Part shown: positions 24,040 to 33,017 of the stretch, piece by piece | Position numbering within the stretch: position 1 is the stretch's first letter | Layout of the letters: every line of letters starts with the position of its first letter | Source: Fredericiella sp963839515 | GTDB lineage: Bacteria > Chloroflexota > Anaerolineae > Caldilineales > Caldilineaceae | Length of the DNA stretch: 64,000 nucleotides | Assembly: GCA_963839515.1 (NCBI GenBank) | Contig: CAWIVN010000023.1 | Location: forward strand, 744,001-808,000 | Direction: 5' to 3' | Notes under the pieces: model-generated | Seen by the model: only the letters and a program-made list of their open reading frames with translations | Told to the model about the DNA's origin: nothing | Databases searched by the model: none | Translations under genes and position numbers: made by a program

Positions 24040-24957
24040 CTATACCTTTACGACTTGTTGCACGAGCTGCTCGCTCACGTCCCACAGCCGGCGTTGCGCC
24101 GCCACATCGTAGGACACGGCCGACGACTTGACCGGCTGCTTCTTGACGAAGTACTTGCCGGTGACGCCCTCGACTTCGGGTGACATTGCCAGGTGAATAG
24201 TTGTCTCAGCGCCCTTTTCCGGGCTGATCGCAAACAGGTGGGCCAGCGGCATCAGCGCACCCCACATGCCGCCATTGGAGCGGCCGAAGTTGGAGGCGAC
24301 AAAGCCCGGATGCAGCGCATTGGTTGTCACACCGCTGTCCTCCAGCCGCCGTGCCAGTTCGTACGTGAACATGATGTTGGCCAGCTTGGACATGGAATAT
24401 ACGCCAAAGGCACTATATTTCTTTTCGCTCATGAAGTCGTCGAAGTTGATCGATCCACCCTTGTGCGCATCCGAAGAGACGTTAATGATGCGTGCCGGTG
24501 CGCTGGCCAGCAGCCGGTCCTGCAGCAGATCGGTGAGATAGAAGTAGTTGAGATGGTTGAGCGCCATCGTCATCTCGTAGCTCTCGGCTGTCACCTGGCG
24601 TGAGGAGAAGACGGCGCCGGCGTTGTTGATCAGCACATCCAGCCGGTCATAGCGCGTCAAGAACTGTTCGGCCACCTGCCGCACCTGCGCCATCAGGGAT
24701 AGGTCGCCGGCAATGTAGGTCACCTGGTCGTTGCCGGTTGCGGCCTTGATCTGCGTCGCCGTCGCCTCACACTTCTGGGCGCTGCGGCTGACTAGCACGA
24801 CCTTGGCTCCTTGTGCAGCCAACGCCTGGGCCGTGATCAAGCCGATACCGCCCGTAGCACCCGTGATGAGGCAAACTTTGCCTGCCATGCTCTTCGTAGT
24901 TTCCTCGGCTTGTGTCGCCTTGGAAGCGCCGTCCGATTGAGACTGTGCTGTTGTCAT
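24040..24957 (-). CDS. Short-chain dehydrogenase/reductase (retinol dehydrogenase-like)
   Basis: The 305-residue protein is a classical-type SDR: cofactor loop TGATGGIGL, the NNAG motif in LINNAGAVFSSR, catalytic Ser in IINVSSDAHKG and YxxxK in YSMSKLANI. The ALHPGFVASNFG segment and the extra helix after the active site resemble the retinol-dehydrogenase/protochlorophyllide-reductase-like branch. The substrate is unknown. The basic residue after strand 2 (SRSAQK) suggests NADP. The gene starts five bases after the OsmC-like gene, so the two form an operon. Confidence 0.87.
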   Translation of the reverse strand: MTTAQSQSDGASKATQAEETTKSMAGKVCLITGATGGIGLITAQALAAQGAKVVLVSRSAQKCEATATQIKAATGNDQVTYIAGDLSLMAQVRQVAEQFLTRYDRLDVLINNAGAVFSSRQVTAESYEMTMALNHLNYFYLTDLLQDRLLASAPARIINVSSDAHKGGSINFDDFMSEKKYSAFGVYSMSKLANIMFTYELARRLEDSGVTTNALHPGFVASNFGRSNGGMWGALMPLAHLFAISPEKGAETTIHLAMSPEVEGVTGKYFVKKQPVKSSAVSYDVAAQRRLWDVSEQLVQQVVKV

Positions 24958-24962
24958 GCAGC

Positions 24963-25382
24963 TTATACCAGGGTAGCAGTCAGTTTGATATTGCCGACGC
25001 CGGCCAATGCCTTTGAGATCGGGCAGCCAGCCTTGGCCTCTGCTGCCAGCTCCTGCAGTTTGGCGTCGTCCAAGTTGGGTACACTCACGCGCGTATCCAG
25101 TTCGATGTCGGTGATCGCCGGGCCCGCGCCAAGGTGCACAGTGGACGTTGTCTCGATGCTGGTGGCAGTAAAGCCCGCCTTGGTCAGCAGCGCCGACAGG
25201 AACATCGAGAAGCAGCCGGCATGCGCCGCACCGACCAACTCTTCCGGGTTTGTCCCCGGGCCTTCCTCAAAGCGGGAAGCATAGGTGTACGGTCCCTCAT
25301 ACGCACCGCTGCCCAGCCGCATCGTCCCAGCGCCTTCGCGCAGCGTCCCCTTCCAAACGGCACTCGCCTTACGTACTGCCAT
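24963..25382 (-). CDS. OsmC-family peroxiredoxin
   Basis: The 139-residue protein has the two redox Cys of OsmC/Ohr proteins: C57 in AAHAGCFSMFL and C120 in AKAGCPISKAL, plus the N-terminal ASAVWKGTLREG strand. Overall it fits OsmC, which reduces organic hydroperoxides and is induced by osmotic or oxidative stress. ATG 25382 has GGGGGAA upstream; in-frame ATGs further out lack support. It heads a two-gene operon with the SDR gene. Confidence 0.92.
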   Translation of the reverse strand: MAVRKASAVWKGTLREGAGTMRLGSGAYEGPYTYASRFEEGPGTNPEELVGAAHAGCFSMFLSALLTKAGFTATSIETTSTVHLGAGPAITDIELDTRVSVPNLDDAKLQELAAEAKAGCPISKALAGVGNIKLTATLV

Positions 25383-25464
25383 AATTCGTTCCCCCTTGTG
25401 TAATGCAATGGTTTTCACTCGTCCGCCAAGCGGTTCTCTCATCACACTACACGCCAGGGCCGGT

Positions 25465-26310
25465 CTATTCTGTGAGCGCGCTCCCAGAGGTCAGCAAAAA
25501 CCGCAATGCTCCCGGCAACCGCCGAGCCCAGGCTGGTTCTGTGTGTCGTTCACCTTTGCCTTGCACGTAGGACAGGTCGATGCCCGCGCGGTAGCCCTTT
25601 TCGGTGGCCAAAGCCGCGAGCGGCTGCGCGCTGCTCTCGCGCGTGCCGTTGTCGATGTACAGCTTGCCGCCCCTCGCCAGTTTCTCGCGCACCAGGCCAT
25701 AGGCTGCCCCATTTGCCACCCACAATGAGGGACTCATCACCATTGCGCCGCCAAATACGTCCGGCCGCACGCAGTAGGCATACAGGCTGATCAGACCACC
25801 CATGGACGAGCCGCCGATATTCGTATTTGCCGCGTCCCCAAGGGTGCGGAAATCATGGTCTACAATCGGCTTTAACGTCTCCGTCACAAATTCGACAAAT
25901 GCGGTGCCGCGACCCATGCGCCAGTGCGAGAACGGATTATATTCCTGGATGCGCTGTATCTCCATGTGGTAGGGGGCGACCACAATCGCCTCGAGCGCTT
26001 CGTCCGCCAACAGTGCCATCGTCTCGCCAACTTGCCATGTCTTGCCGCCGAAGGCCGTGCTCGGGTCAAATAGGTTTTGCCCATCTTGCAGATATACCAC
26101 GGGGTAGCGTTTTTGGGCTGTGTTGTAGGAGGCCGGCAGGTATAACAGCACAACCCGTTCGTTGCCCAGCTGTGGGCTTTTTACGAAGCTGCCCAACAAC
26201 TGCCCCGGTACGCCAGCCCCTTGCCACGCTTCGACAAGGTACTGCGCCCAAGGCGTACGTACGCCGTCCAACATCTGGTGTAGCGAACTACTTTCCATTA
26301 CCGCACTCAT
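25465..26310 (-). CDS. Alpha/beta-hydrolase esterase, enterochelin-esterase-like
   Basis: The 281-residue protein has the esterase-D/enterochelin-esterase fold marks. RVVLLYLPASYN and YPVVYLQDGQNLFDP form the oxyanion side, GGSSMGGLISLY is the nucleophile elbow with its Ser, and a late Asp/Glu plus a His in KGERHTEPAW complete the triad. Such proteins cleave esters ranging from iron-siderophore to carbohydrate esters; no signal peptide is visible, so it is probably cytoplasmic. It stands between the OsmC-like gene and a divergent NAD(P)-binding protein gene. No clear ribosome site is seen. Confidence 0.82.
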   Translation of the reverse strand: MSAVMESSSLHQMLDGVRTPWAQYLVEAWQGAGVPGQLLGSFVKSPQLGNERVVLLYLPASYNTAQKRYPVVYLQDGQNLFDPSTAFGGKTWQVGETMALLADEALEAIVVAPYHMEIQRIQEYNPFSHWRMGRGTAFVEFVTETLKPIVDHDFRTLGDAANTNIGGSSMGGLISLYAYCVRPDVFGGAMVMSPSLWVANGAAYGLVREKLARGGKLYIDNGTRESSAQPLAALATEKGYRAGIDLSYVQGKGERHTEPAWARRLPGALRFLLTSGSALTE

Positions 26311-26411
26311 GCTTACAGCCGGCGCTCAGAAATGCGTCTATCCTCTCTTGTATTGCTATCATTGTACCTAATTACGCAAATGTTCCAACAAACCTTGCAC
26401 ATGGAAAGGGA

Positions 26412-27041
26412 ATGAACACTGTTATGAAATTAGCCGTCTTTGGTGCTACCGGCGGGACTGGTCGCCAAATTGTCGAGCAAGCGCTTGGCCAGGGGTACGA
26501 TGTTGCTGCCCTCGTGCGCGATCCGGCCAAGATCTCAATTCTGCACGACCATCTTACGCTCGTGCAGGGTAATGTGTTGGATAGAGACGCCGTCGACCGC
26601 ACTGTGGGCGGGGCTGATGCGGTCTTTGTGAGCCTAGGCAACACCGCCAACAATCCCGATATGGTGGTTTCGCAGGGCACGGCCGTCGTGATGGCTGCCA
26701 TGCATGCGGCCGATGTGAAGAGACTGATCGTGATAAGCTCGCTGGGTGTAGGCGACAGCAAGGATCAGATTCCGCTCTTCTTCAAAGCTATCATCGCTAC
26801 GGCCTTGCGCAAGGCGTTCCAAGACAAGGAAGCTCAAGAGAAGCTTGTCATGGCCAGCGGTCTCGATTGGACCATCATAAGGCCCGGCGGCCTCACCGAC
26901 GCCCCCGCCGCCGGGGTCTACCGTGCCGGCCTAGACCACACCATTGGGGGTCAAATCGCCCGCGCCGACGTTGCTGCCTTTGCTTTGGCCCAGGTTGGCA
27001 GCAAAGACTACCTGTGCAAGACCCCGGCGATCGCGCAGTAG
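26412..27041 (+). CDS. NAD(P)H-binding atypical SDR (NmrA/YwnB-like)
   Basis: The 209-residue protein begins with a Rossmann fold, KLAVFGATGGTGRQIVEQAL, with the GATGGTG loop of atypical SDRs. The basic residue in ALVRDPAKI suggests NADP. VIISSLGVGDS-type and DWTIIRPGGLTD motifs follow. Members act as reductases or redox sensors; the YxxxK pair of classical SDRs is not evident, so catalysis is uncertain. ATG 26412 follows GGAAAGGG closely; ATG 26424 is an alternative. Confidence 0.83.
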   Translation: MNTVMKLAVFGATGGTGRQIVEQALGQGYDVAALVRDPAKISILHDHLTLVQGNVLDRDAVDRTVGGADAVFVSLGNTANNPDMVVSQGTAVVMAAMHAADVKRLIVISSLGVGDSKDQIPLFFKAIIATALRKAFQDKEAQEKLVMASGLDWTIIRPGGLTDAPAAGVYRAGLDHTIGGQIARADVAAFALAQVGSKDYLCKTPAIAQ

Positions 27042-27051
27042 CCTTGTCACG

Positions 27052-27090
27052 CTTATGTCCCGGGGACCTTTAAGGTCCCCGGGACATAAG
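27052..27090. repeat. Intergenic palindrome e (TGTCCCGGGGACCTT core)
   Basis: Two 19-base arms, CTTATGTCCCGGGGACCTT and its exact complement, flank a single T. It follows the NAD(P)-binding gene by 10 bases and precedes thrC by 129. Its core swaps CCCCGGG for CCCGGGG relative to palindromes b, c, d and f. Confidence 0.9.
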
Positions 27091-27219
27091 GATGCAGGGA
27101 CGCAGCGACATACATTCCCTCACCCCTGCCACAGCTTTGACAACATCCCCTCCTCGGTGCGACACTACCCCTTACACCCGCGGCCGCATGACGCGGCGCG
27201 GCTTAGAGAGGAACTGCGT

Positions 27220-28350
27220 TTGATCTCCTATTGTCCCACTAGCAACTTCCGCGGCCCCGCTGCTTTCAGCCCCCTGCGTTGCCCGACGACAGGTGCGCCG
27301 CTCGAATACATGGACTTCCCCGAATTTGTTCCTGCTGCAATCGACACGCGCGAGATGGGTATCTGGCGTTACGGCGCCTTCCTGCCGGTTGTCGCCCCCA
27401 CCCAGGCCCGCGTGACGCTGGGCGAAGGCTGGACGCCGCTTATTCGTGATGAATGGGCGGGGCTGCCTTTACACTGGAAGATCGACGCCCTTATGCCCAC
27501 GGGGAGTTACAAAGACCGCGGTGTTTGCGTCATGGTTAACTGGCTCAAGGGTCTTGGCTATGAAGTCCTGGTCGACGACTCCAGCGGCAATGCCGGCGCC
27601 AGCCTTGCCTGTTATGCTGCTCGCGCCGGCCTGCGATCGATTATCTTCGTCCCCGAGGTGGCTCCGGAGCCTAAGAAGGCCCAGGTTTCCATCTATGGCG
27701 GCGAGTTGGTAGAAGTGCCGGGGCCGCGTGCCGAGGCCACCAAGGCTGCCGAAGCCATGACCTACAACAGCCGCGAACTGGCCTACGCCTCACACGCCTG
27801 GCACCCCGCCTTCCTGCTCGGCCAAATGACCGTTGCCTGGGAGATCTGGGAACAGCTTGGCCGCCTGGTCCCTGACTGGATCGTGGCCCCCGTTGGCCAT
27901 GGCGGCACGCTGCTGGGTGCCTGGCGCGGTTTTCAACACCTGCGCCGTTCGGGAGTCACTTCCAAGTTGCCGCGGCTGCTCGCCGTCCAGGCCGACCCGT
28001 ACACGCCCATCTACGAAGCCTTCCACAACCACTGGGCCGAAATTCGCCCCGCCGTGCACATGCGTACGATTACCGCTGACGGCATCACCATCAGCCATCC
28101 CGTGCGCTGGGCTGCCCTGCTCGAAGCGATCCAGTTTTCCAAGGGCACGGTGATTGCCGTCAGTGAGGAAGAGGTCAAGGAGGCGCACCAGGGCCTCGCC
28201 ACCCGCGGCCTGTTTGTCGAGCCAACCAGTGCTACTATCGCCGCCGCGCTGCGTAAGCGCGAAGGCGATTTGATCAAACCGCGTGACATGGTGGTCGGCA
28301 TTCTGACCGGCCATGGTTTGAAGAGGCCACCCATGCTCACTACAATCTAA
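27220..28350 (+). CDS. thrC: Threonine synthase
   Basis: The 376-residue protein is a fold-type II PLP enzyme with the cofactor Lys in LMPTGSYKDRGVCVMVNWL, the phosphate-side SSGNAGASLACYAA loop and the late PVGHGGTLLGAWRG glycine loop. These match threonine synthase, which makes threonine from O-phosphohomoserine. TTG 27220, with GAGAGGA seven bases upstream, is the best start. The frame is open further back across palindrome e but that part is not protein-like for this family. rnc follows after 11 bases, so the two are probably co-transcribed. Confidence 0.87.
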   Translation: MISYCPTSNFRGPAAFSPLRCPTTGAPLEYMDFPEFVPAAIDTREMGIWRYGAFLPVVAPTQARVTLGEGWTPLIRDEWAGLPLHWKIDALMPTGSYKDRGVCVMVNWLKGLGYEVLVDDSSGNAGASLACYAARAGLRSIIFVPEVAPEPKKAQVSIYGGELVEVPGPRAEATKAAEAMTYNSRELAYASHAWHPAFLLGQMTVAWEIWEQLGRLVPDWIVAPVGHGGTLLGAWRGFQHLRRSGVTSKLPRLLAVQADPYTPIYEAFHNHWAEIRPAVHMRTITADGITISHPVRWAALLEAIQFSKGTVIAVSEEEVKEAHQGLATRGLFVEPTSATIAAALRKREGDLIKPRDMVVGILTGHGLKRPPMLTTI

Positions 28351-28361
28351 GGAGAAGACTA

Positions 28362-29261
28362 ATGTCAGAGCAGCACCCGCTGCCAGATGAGCAGCCGAGT
28401 GACCAACTGGGTTCCACACCAGATGATCAGCCGGCTGACCAACTGGCCAATCAAAACCACCCGTTACATCCTGTCGAGTTGCGGTTGGACATTCGCTTTC
28501 ACGACCCGGCCCTGCTTGAGCGTGCCTTTATCCATCGCAGTTTCCTCAACGAACTGCTCGACGACAACGCTGAACTGGTAGACAACGAACGCTTGGAATT
28601 CTTGGGCGATACGGTCCTGGGTTATCTCGTGAGCGAACGCCTCTACCATATCTTTCCCGAGCAGCAGGAGGGTGATCTGACTAACCTGCGCTCTGCCCTT
28701 GTCCGGCGCGAGACGCTGGCGCGCATGGCGCAAGAACTAGACTTGGGTTCGTATCTCAAGCTGGGGCACGGCGAGGAGGAGAGTGGCGGCCGTACGCGTC
28801 CTGCCACGCTCTGCGCCGTTTTTGAAGCGCTGATCGGCGCTATCTACCTGGATCTGGGCACGGACACGACCAAAGACGTCATCTTTCGCCTGCTTGCCGC
28901 CGATATCGAACGCCTACAGGCGACCACGCATACCAAGGATCCCAAGAGCCGGCTGCAGGAGCAGGTCCAAGCCAACGAAGGTATGACCCCACGCTACAAG
29001 GTGGCGGAATCCATCGGTCCCGACCATGCCAAGCACTTCATTATGCTTGTGCAGGTCAATGGTCGCCCGCGCGGCGTCGGTCAGGGCCGCAGCAAGCAGG
29101 AAGCCGCACAGCAGGCCGCCGCCATGGCTCTGCACCGTATGGGGCTGCCCGCCGCCGAATATGTGGCTAATCCGGAATTGGAAGTACGATACGGCCTGGC
29201 GGACAACCATGTCCCCGAGGCTTCCAATGTCCCCGGGACCTCCGAGGTCCCGGGGACATAA
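28362..29261 (+). CDS. rnc: Ribonuclease III with repeat-derived C-terminal tail
   Basis: The 299-residue protein has the RNase III endonuclease domain with signature NERLEFLGD at 75-83 and downstream acidic Glu in FEALIGAIYLD, then a double-stranded-RNA-binding domain from DPKSRLQEQVQ to QEAAQQAAAMALHRMG. It cuts double-stranded RNA in rRNA processing and decay. The N-terminus has about 35 extra Gln/Asp/Pro-rich residues before the domain. The last 17 codons (from HVPEASNVPG onward) are encoded by palindrome f and a partial copy of it, which also supply the TAA stop. Ribosome site AAGGAGA precedes the ATG. It converges with smc, with six bases between the stops. Confidence 0.95.
   Translation: MSEQHPLPDEQPSDQLGSTPDDQPADQLANQNHPLHPVELRLDIRFHDPALLERAFIHRSFLNELLDDNAELVDNERLEFLGDTVLGYLVSERLYHIFPEQQEGDLTNLRSALVRRETLARMAQELDLGSYLKLGHGEEESGGRTRPATLCAVFEALIGAIYLDLGTDTTKDVIFRLLAADIERLQATTHTKDPKSRLQEQVQANEGMTPRYKVAESIGPDHAKHFIMLVQVNGRPRGVGQGRSKQEAAQQAAAMALHRMGLPAAEYVANPELEVRYGLADNHVPEASNVPGTSEVPGT
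29227..29259. repeat. Palindrome f inside the 3' end of rnc
   Basis: ATGTCCCCGGGACCT (29227-29241) and its complement (29245-29259) flank loop CCG. A partial copy of the left arm, ATGTCCCCGAGG, lies just before it at about 29209. The right arm provides the T that begins the rnc stop codon and lies nine bases from the smc stop, so one hairpin serves two convergent transcripts. Confidence 0.9.
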
Positions 29262-29267
29262 TCCGGC

Positions 29268-32200
29268 CTACATTTCTACTACTTCCGCCAATTCGGGCGG
29301 CAGCGGTTCGCTCCCGCCTGCCGCCTGGTTGACGATTTTGTCACCCTCCAGCCGCAAGCTCATGACTCGGCTCACGCCGTCGTTGCCCATCGTCACGCCG
29401 TAGATCGTGTTAGCCCCTTCCAGGGTACGGCGGTTGTGCGTGACGATGATGAACTGCGTGTCTTGGCTCATGTCTTCCAGCATCAGCCGGAAGCGGTCGA
29501 TGTTGGCCTCATCCAATGCCGCATCCACTTCATCCAGAACGCAGAATGGTGTTGGGCTGACACGCAAGATGGCGAAGATCAGCGCACACGCCGACAGCGA
29601 GCGCTCGCCGCCCGACAGCAGCGCCAGGCTCTGGGGGCGCTTGCCCGGCGGGCGGGCAATAATCTCGATGCCGCTGGCCCCGATATGTTCGGGGTCAGTC
29701 AGTTCCAAATGCGCCGTACCGCCGTTAAACAGTTGCTGGAATAAGCGCGTGAATTCCTTGCCTACTGCCTCGAAGGTGCGCCGCAGTTCAACGTCCATGC
29801 GCTCGTCTAGTTCGGCGATGATTTTCTTCAGATCGGCCAGAGCTGCCTCCAGGTCGGCCGACTGTGTGAGCAGGAATTCGTGGCGTCCAGCCGCTTCGTC
29901 GTACTCGCGCACGGCGTCGGGGTTGACGTTGCCCAGGCGCGCCAGCCGCGCGCGCAGCTCGCGCACCTCTTCATCCATACCTTCAGGGATGCTCTCCAGC
30001 ACCGGCAACTGCTCGACAAAGGCGTCCCACGGCAGGGGAGGCTGATAGGCCACGTCCTCGCTCTGCTCCAGCGCCACCAGTCCCAAGTCCTGCTGAATCT
30101 CCGTGCGCAACTGCTCCAATAGGTCCTGGCTGCGTTGCAAGTGCAACTGTGTACTGTTCCATGTACTCTCTTCCTTGCGCAGCGCTTGCTGCAGGGCGCG
30201 CTCCTGCGCCTGCTCGTCAGCCAAACTGGTATCCAGGTTCTGCAACTGCGCCTCGATCGGGTCAATCTGTGCCTGGAGCATGGCGATCTTGCTGCTCAGG
30301 TCATTTTCCTGGCTGCGCAGTCTTGCTACCTGCTCCCCCAACGTAGCCATTTCCCCATCTAATCCGGCGATCTGGCGCTGCTTGGCCTCGATTTGGTCGT
30401 TCACTGCTTGCCGGTTGCGCGCCGTGTTCTCCAACAAGGCCTGCTGGCTGCGCAGCTGCCCCAGTGCCTCGGCCGCGGTTGCACGCCGGTCGGCCAGCTC
30501 CTGCAGCAACTCGTCGGCGCGGCCTGCCAGCACCTCGGCTTCGGCCTGCACCACGGCTGCTTGCGCTGCCGCCGTCGCCACCTCGAACTGCGCAAAGCTC
30601 GCCTGCAAGGTTGTCACTCGCTCCGCCAATGCTGCGATTTCCGCGTCCGTCTGGGTGCAACGTTCCTCCTGCCAACGGCGCGCCTGGACCGCGCGGTCAG
30701 CTCGCCGGCGTAGTTCTTCCACCTGCTGCCGCTCTGCCCGCTCCTGCCGTGCCATCTCGCCAAGCGCGTGCTGCCGTTCCTCGAGCTGCAGCCTGGCCGT
30801 CTCGATGCGCTTGTTGTATTCGCCGCACGCGGCTGCGGCACTGCGCGCTTCCTGGCTGCTGCGTTCGATTTGGCCCGGTAAGTCGCGCAGCTCGCGTTCG
30901 CGGCTCAGCAGCGAATCGTCGCCACGCGTGTTCTCGCTGCCGCCGGTGACTGCACCGCTTGGACGCACGATTTCACCCTCGATCGTGACGACTGTGGGCC
31001 GTGCACCGCCGCCGAAGCCGTCCAACGCACTCCGGGCGGCGACCAGGTTTTCAGCTACCCACACGCGATTGAGCAACTGCTGCATTGCCGGGGCCACGGT
31101 ATCGTCAAACGCCACCAGGTCCACGGCGTTGCCCAAGACACCGCGTGTACGCGGGGCAGAGATAGCAGGCAGCACCGAAAGCCGGTCAAGCGGTAGAAAT
31201 GTGGCGCGCCCGCCGCGCTGCTGCTTGAGGTGCTCGATGGCGGCACTGGCGTCGTTCCAACTCTCGGTCACGACGTTTTGCAGCGCACCACCCAGTGCTG
31301 TCTCGATGGCTTTCTCCAAATGGGAGGGCACGCGCAACAGGCTGGCCACCGTGCCCAAGATGCCGCGCAGCTGGCCGCCGCTTACTGTGCCGGCCCTGGC
31401 GTTAGTTTTGCCCCCAAGCTGCGCCGCGGCCAGGACGTTGCGCACGCCACTGCCGTAGCCGGCCCCTTCCTCGCGTAGCCGGCTTAGCATATCCTGCCGC
31501 GTGTGCAGCCGGTCAAGGGCGCGGTCGGCCGCCCGCCGCGTCTCTTCGGCCTGGCGCAGCTCGCCGCGCAATGTTTCCACCTGCTGTTCCAGCACCGCAA
31601 TCTCGGCCTGGATGCCGCCCACCCGCTCGTCTGCCTGCCCCGCCTGATTTTCGGCGGCGCGCAGAGCCTCCTCGGCCACAGCCGCTTCCTGCTGCGCCTT
31701 TCCCAGCGCCGCCGTGTGCTGCGCAAACTCTCCCTGCAGCGCAATGCGCCGTTCGTCCATCTGCGCCAGGCGGCTGGAGGCATCCGTCTGTTGGTCTTGC
31801 TGGCGGCGCAACAGGCTGCGCGCCGCGTCCAGGCTTTTGACTAGCGCCTGTCTTGCCTCCTGGCGCTGCCCAACCTCTGACTGCAGCGCATCAGCCGTAC
31901 GCTGCCGTTCGGCCAGCAGCACCTGAGTCTCGGTCACTGCTGTCTGCAACTCAGCCACACGGCCGGCCAGCGTCTCCTGCTGGCTGTGCATGGGAGCCAG
32001 CTCGCGGTTGGCATCCTCCTGGCGAGCGTAGAGCTGGCGCAGCCGCTCCTGCGCTACGGCCAATTCGCGGCCAACCGTCTCTGCGTCTCGGTGCAGTCCG
32101 GCTCCCGCGGCGTGCAAGTCGGCCAGTTCGTCGCGCAGCTGGCGCTGCTGCGTACGTACGCTATCAATGCGCGCCGTTATTGCGGTCAGGACCGCCTGGC

Positions 32201-32972
32201 GTTCACTCACGGCCGTCCGTGCTGCAGCTTCATTTGCATGGTTGGTTTCCAAATGGCGCAGTGTCGTGTGCCAGCGGAACCCATACCAGTCGCGCAGCAG
32301 TGCCTGCAAATCGGCTGCGATTTGCCCGCGTTCACGCGCTCGTTCTGCCTGGCGCTTCATATAGCCCAGGCGGGGGCTCAACTCGGCGACGATGTCCTGC
32401 ACGCGTGTCAGGTTGGTCTGTGTCGCGTCCAGGCGACGCATCGCCGTGGTACGCTTGATTTGGTAGCCGGTGATGCCGGCAGCCTCCTCAAACAACGACC
32501 TGCGTTCGTCAGGGGCCATGCTCAAGGCACGGTCGATCAAACCTTGGCCGACCACGGAATAGGTGCGCTTGCCCAGGCCTGTCTGCGCCAGCAGGTCGAT
32601 GACATCCTGCAACCGCACGCGCTGACCGTTGACCAGGTACTCGTTGTCGCCGTCGCGGTAGGCGCGGCGCGAGATCTCGACTTCTGTGTATTCGAGCGGG
32701 ATCTCGCCGTTGCTGTTGTCCAGGGCGATGGTCACCTCTGCCATACCCAGCCGCGGCCGCTTGTCGCTACCGGCAAAGATTACGTCGCTGGTCTTTTTCG
32801 AGCGCAACAGGCTGAAGCTCTGCTCGCCGAGGCACCAGCGCATAGCGTCGACAATATTGCTTTTGCCGCTGCCGTTTGGCCCGACGACAGCCGTTACGCC
32901 CGGGTCAAACACAAATTCTGTGCTGCGGGCAAACGTCTTGAACCCATGGATGGAGATGCGGTTTATGCGCAT
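29268..32972 (-). CDS. smc: Chromosome segregation protein SMC
   Basis: This 1234-residue protein is a full-length SMC. N-terminal MRINRISIHGFKTFA and Walker A GPNGSGKSNI are followed by a long coiled coil and a hinge at about 510-660 (VSGGQLRGILGTVASLL). A returning coiled coil, the signature LLSGGERSLSACAL and Walker B CVLDEVDAALDEAN complete it. SMC homodimers with ScpA/ScpB compact and segregate the chromosome. Those partners are not in the window. The start ATG at 32972 gives the standard N-terminus; the ribosome site is weak. A polytopic membrane-protein gene lies 45 bases upstream on the same strand. Confidence 0.97.
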   Translation of the reverse strand: MRINRISIHGFKTFARSTEFVFDPGVTAVVGPNGSGKSNIVDAMRWCLGEQSFSLLRSKKTSDVIFAGSDKRPRLGMAEVTIALDNSNGEIPLEYTEVEISRRAYRDGDNEYLVNGQRVRLQDVIDLLAQTGLGKRTYSVVGQGLIDRALSMAPDERRSLFEEAAGITGYQIKRTTAMRRLDATQTNLTRVQDIVAELSPRLGYMKRQAERARERGQIAADLQALLRDWYGFRWHTTLRHLETNHANEAAARTAVSERQAVLTAITARIDSVRTQQRQLRDELADLHAAGAGLHRDAETVGRELAVAQERLRQLYARQEDANRELAPMHSQQETLAGRVAELQTAVTETQVLLAERQRTADALQSEVGQRQEARQALVKSLDAARSLLRRQQDQQTDASSRLAQMDERRIALQGEFAQHTAALGKAQQEAAVAEEALRAAENQAGQADERVGGIQAEIAVLEQQVETLRGELRQAEETRRAADRALDRLHTRQDMLSRLREEGAGYGSGVRNVLAAAQLGGKTNARAGTVSGGQLRGILGTVASLLRVPSHLEKAIETALGGALQNVVTESWNDASAAIEHLKQQRGGRATFLPLDRLSVLPAISAPRTRGVLGNAVDLVAFDDTVAPAMQQLLNRVWVAENLVAARSALDGFGGGARPTVVTIEGEIVRPSGAVTGGSENTRGDDSLLSRERELRDLPGQIERSSQEARSAAAACGEYNKRIETARLQLEERQHALGEMARQERAERQQVEELRRRADRAVQARRWQEERCTQTDAEIAALAERVTTLQASFAQFEVATAAAQAAVVQAEAEVLAGRADELLQELADRRATAAEALGQLRSQQALLENTARNRQAVNDQIEAKQRQIAGLDGEMATLGEQVARLRSQENDLSSKIAMLQAQIDPIEAQLQNLDTSLADEQAQERALQQALRKEESTWNSTQLHLQRSQDLLEQLRTEIQQDLGLVALEQSEDVAYQPPLPWDAFVEQLPVLESIPEGMDEEVRELRARLARLGNVNPDAVREYDEAAGRHEFLLTQSADLEAALADLKKIIAELDERMDVELRRTFEAVGKEFTRLFQQLFNGGTAHLELTDPEHIGASGIEIIARPPGKRPQSLALLSGGERSLSACALIFAILRVSPTPFCVLDEVDAALDEANIDRFRLMLEDMSQDTQFIIVTHNRRTLEGANTIYGVTMGNDGVSRVMSLRLEGDKIVNQAAGGSEPLPPELAEVVEM

Positions 32973-33017
32973 GTTGCTCGATAGTTGAGGCCGTTCCCGT
33001 CACGCCGGCGACATGAC

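Noticed and set aside
26944..27219. Upstream extension of the threonine synthase frame
   Set aside because: The extension runs through palindrome e and the end of the previous gene, and is not similar to threonine synthase. TTG 27220 has a proper ribosome site.
30103..31458. 451-codon plus-strand open frame opposite smc
   Set aside because: Its Ser/Arg/Ala-rich translation has no domain pattern, and it lies wholly within the coiled-coil coding part of smc, where GC-rich codons leave the opposite strand open.
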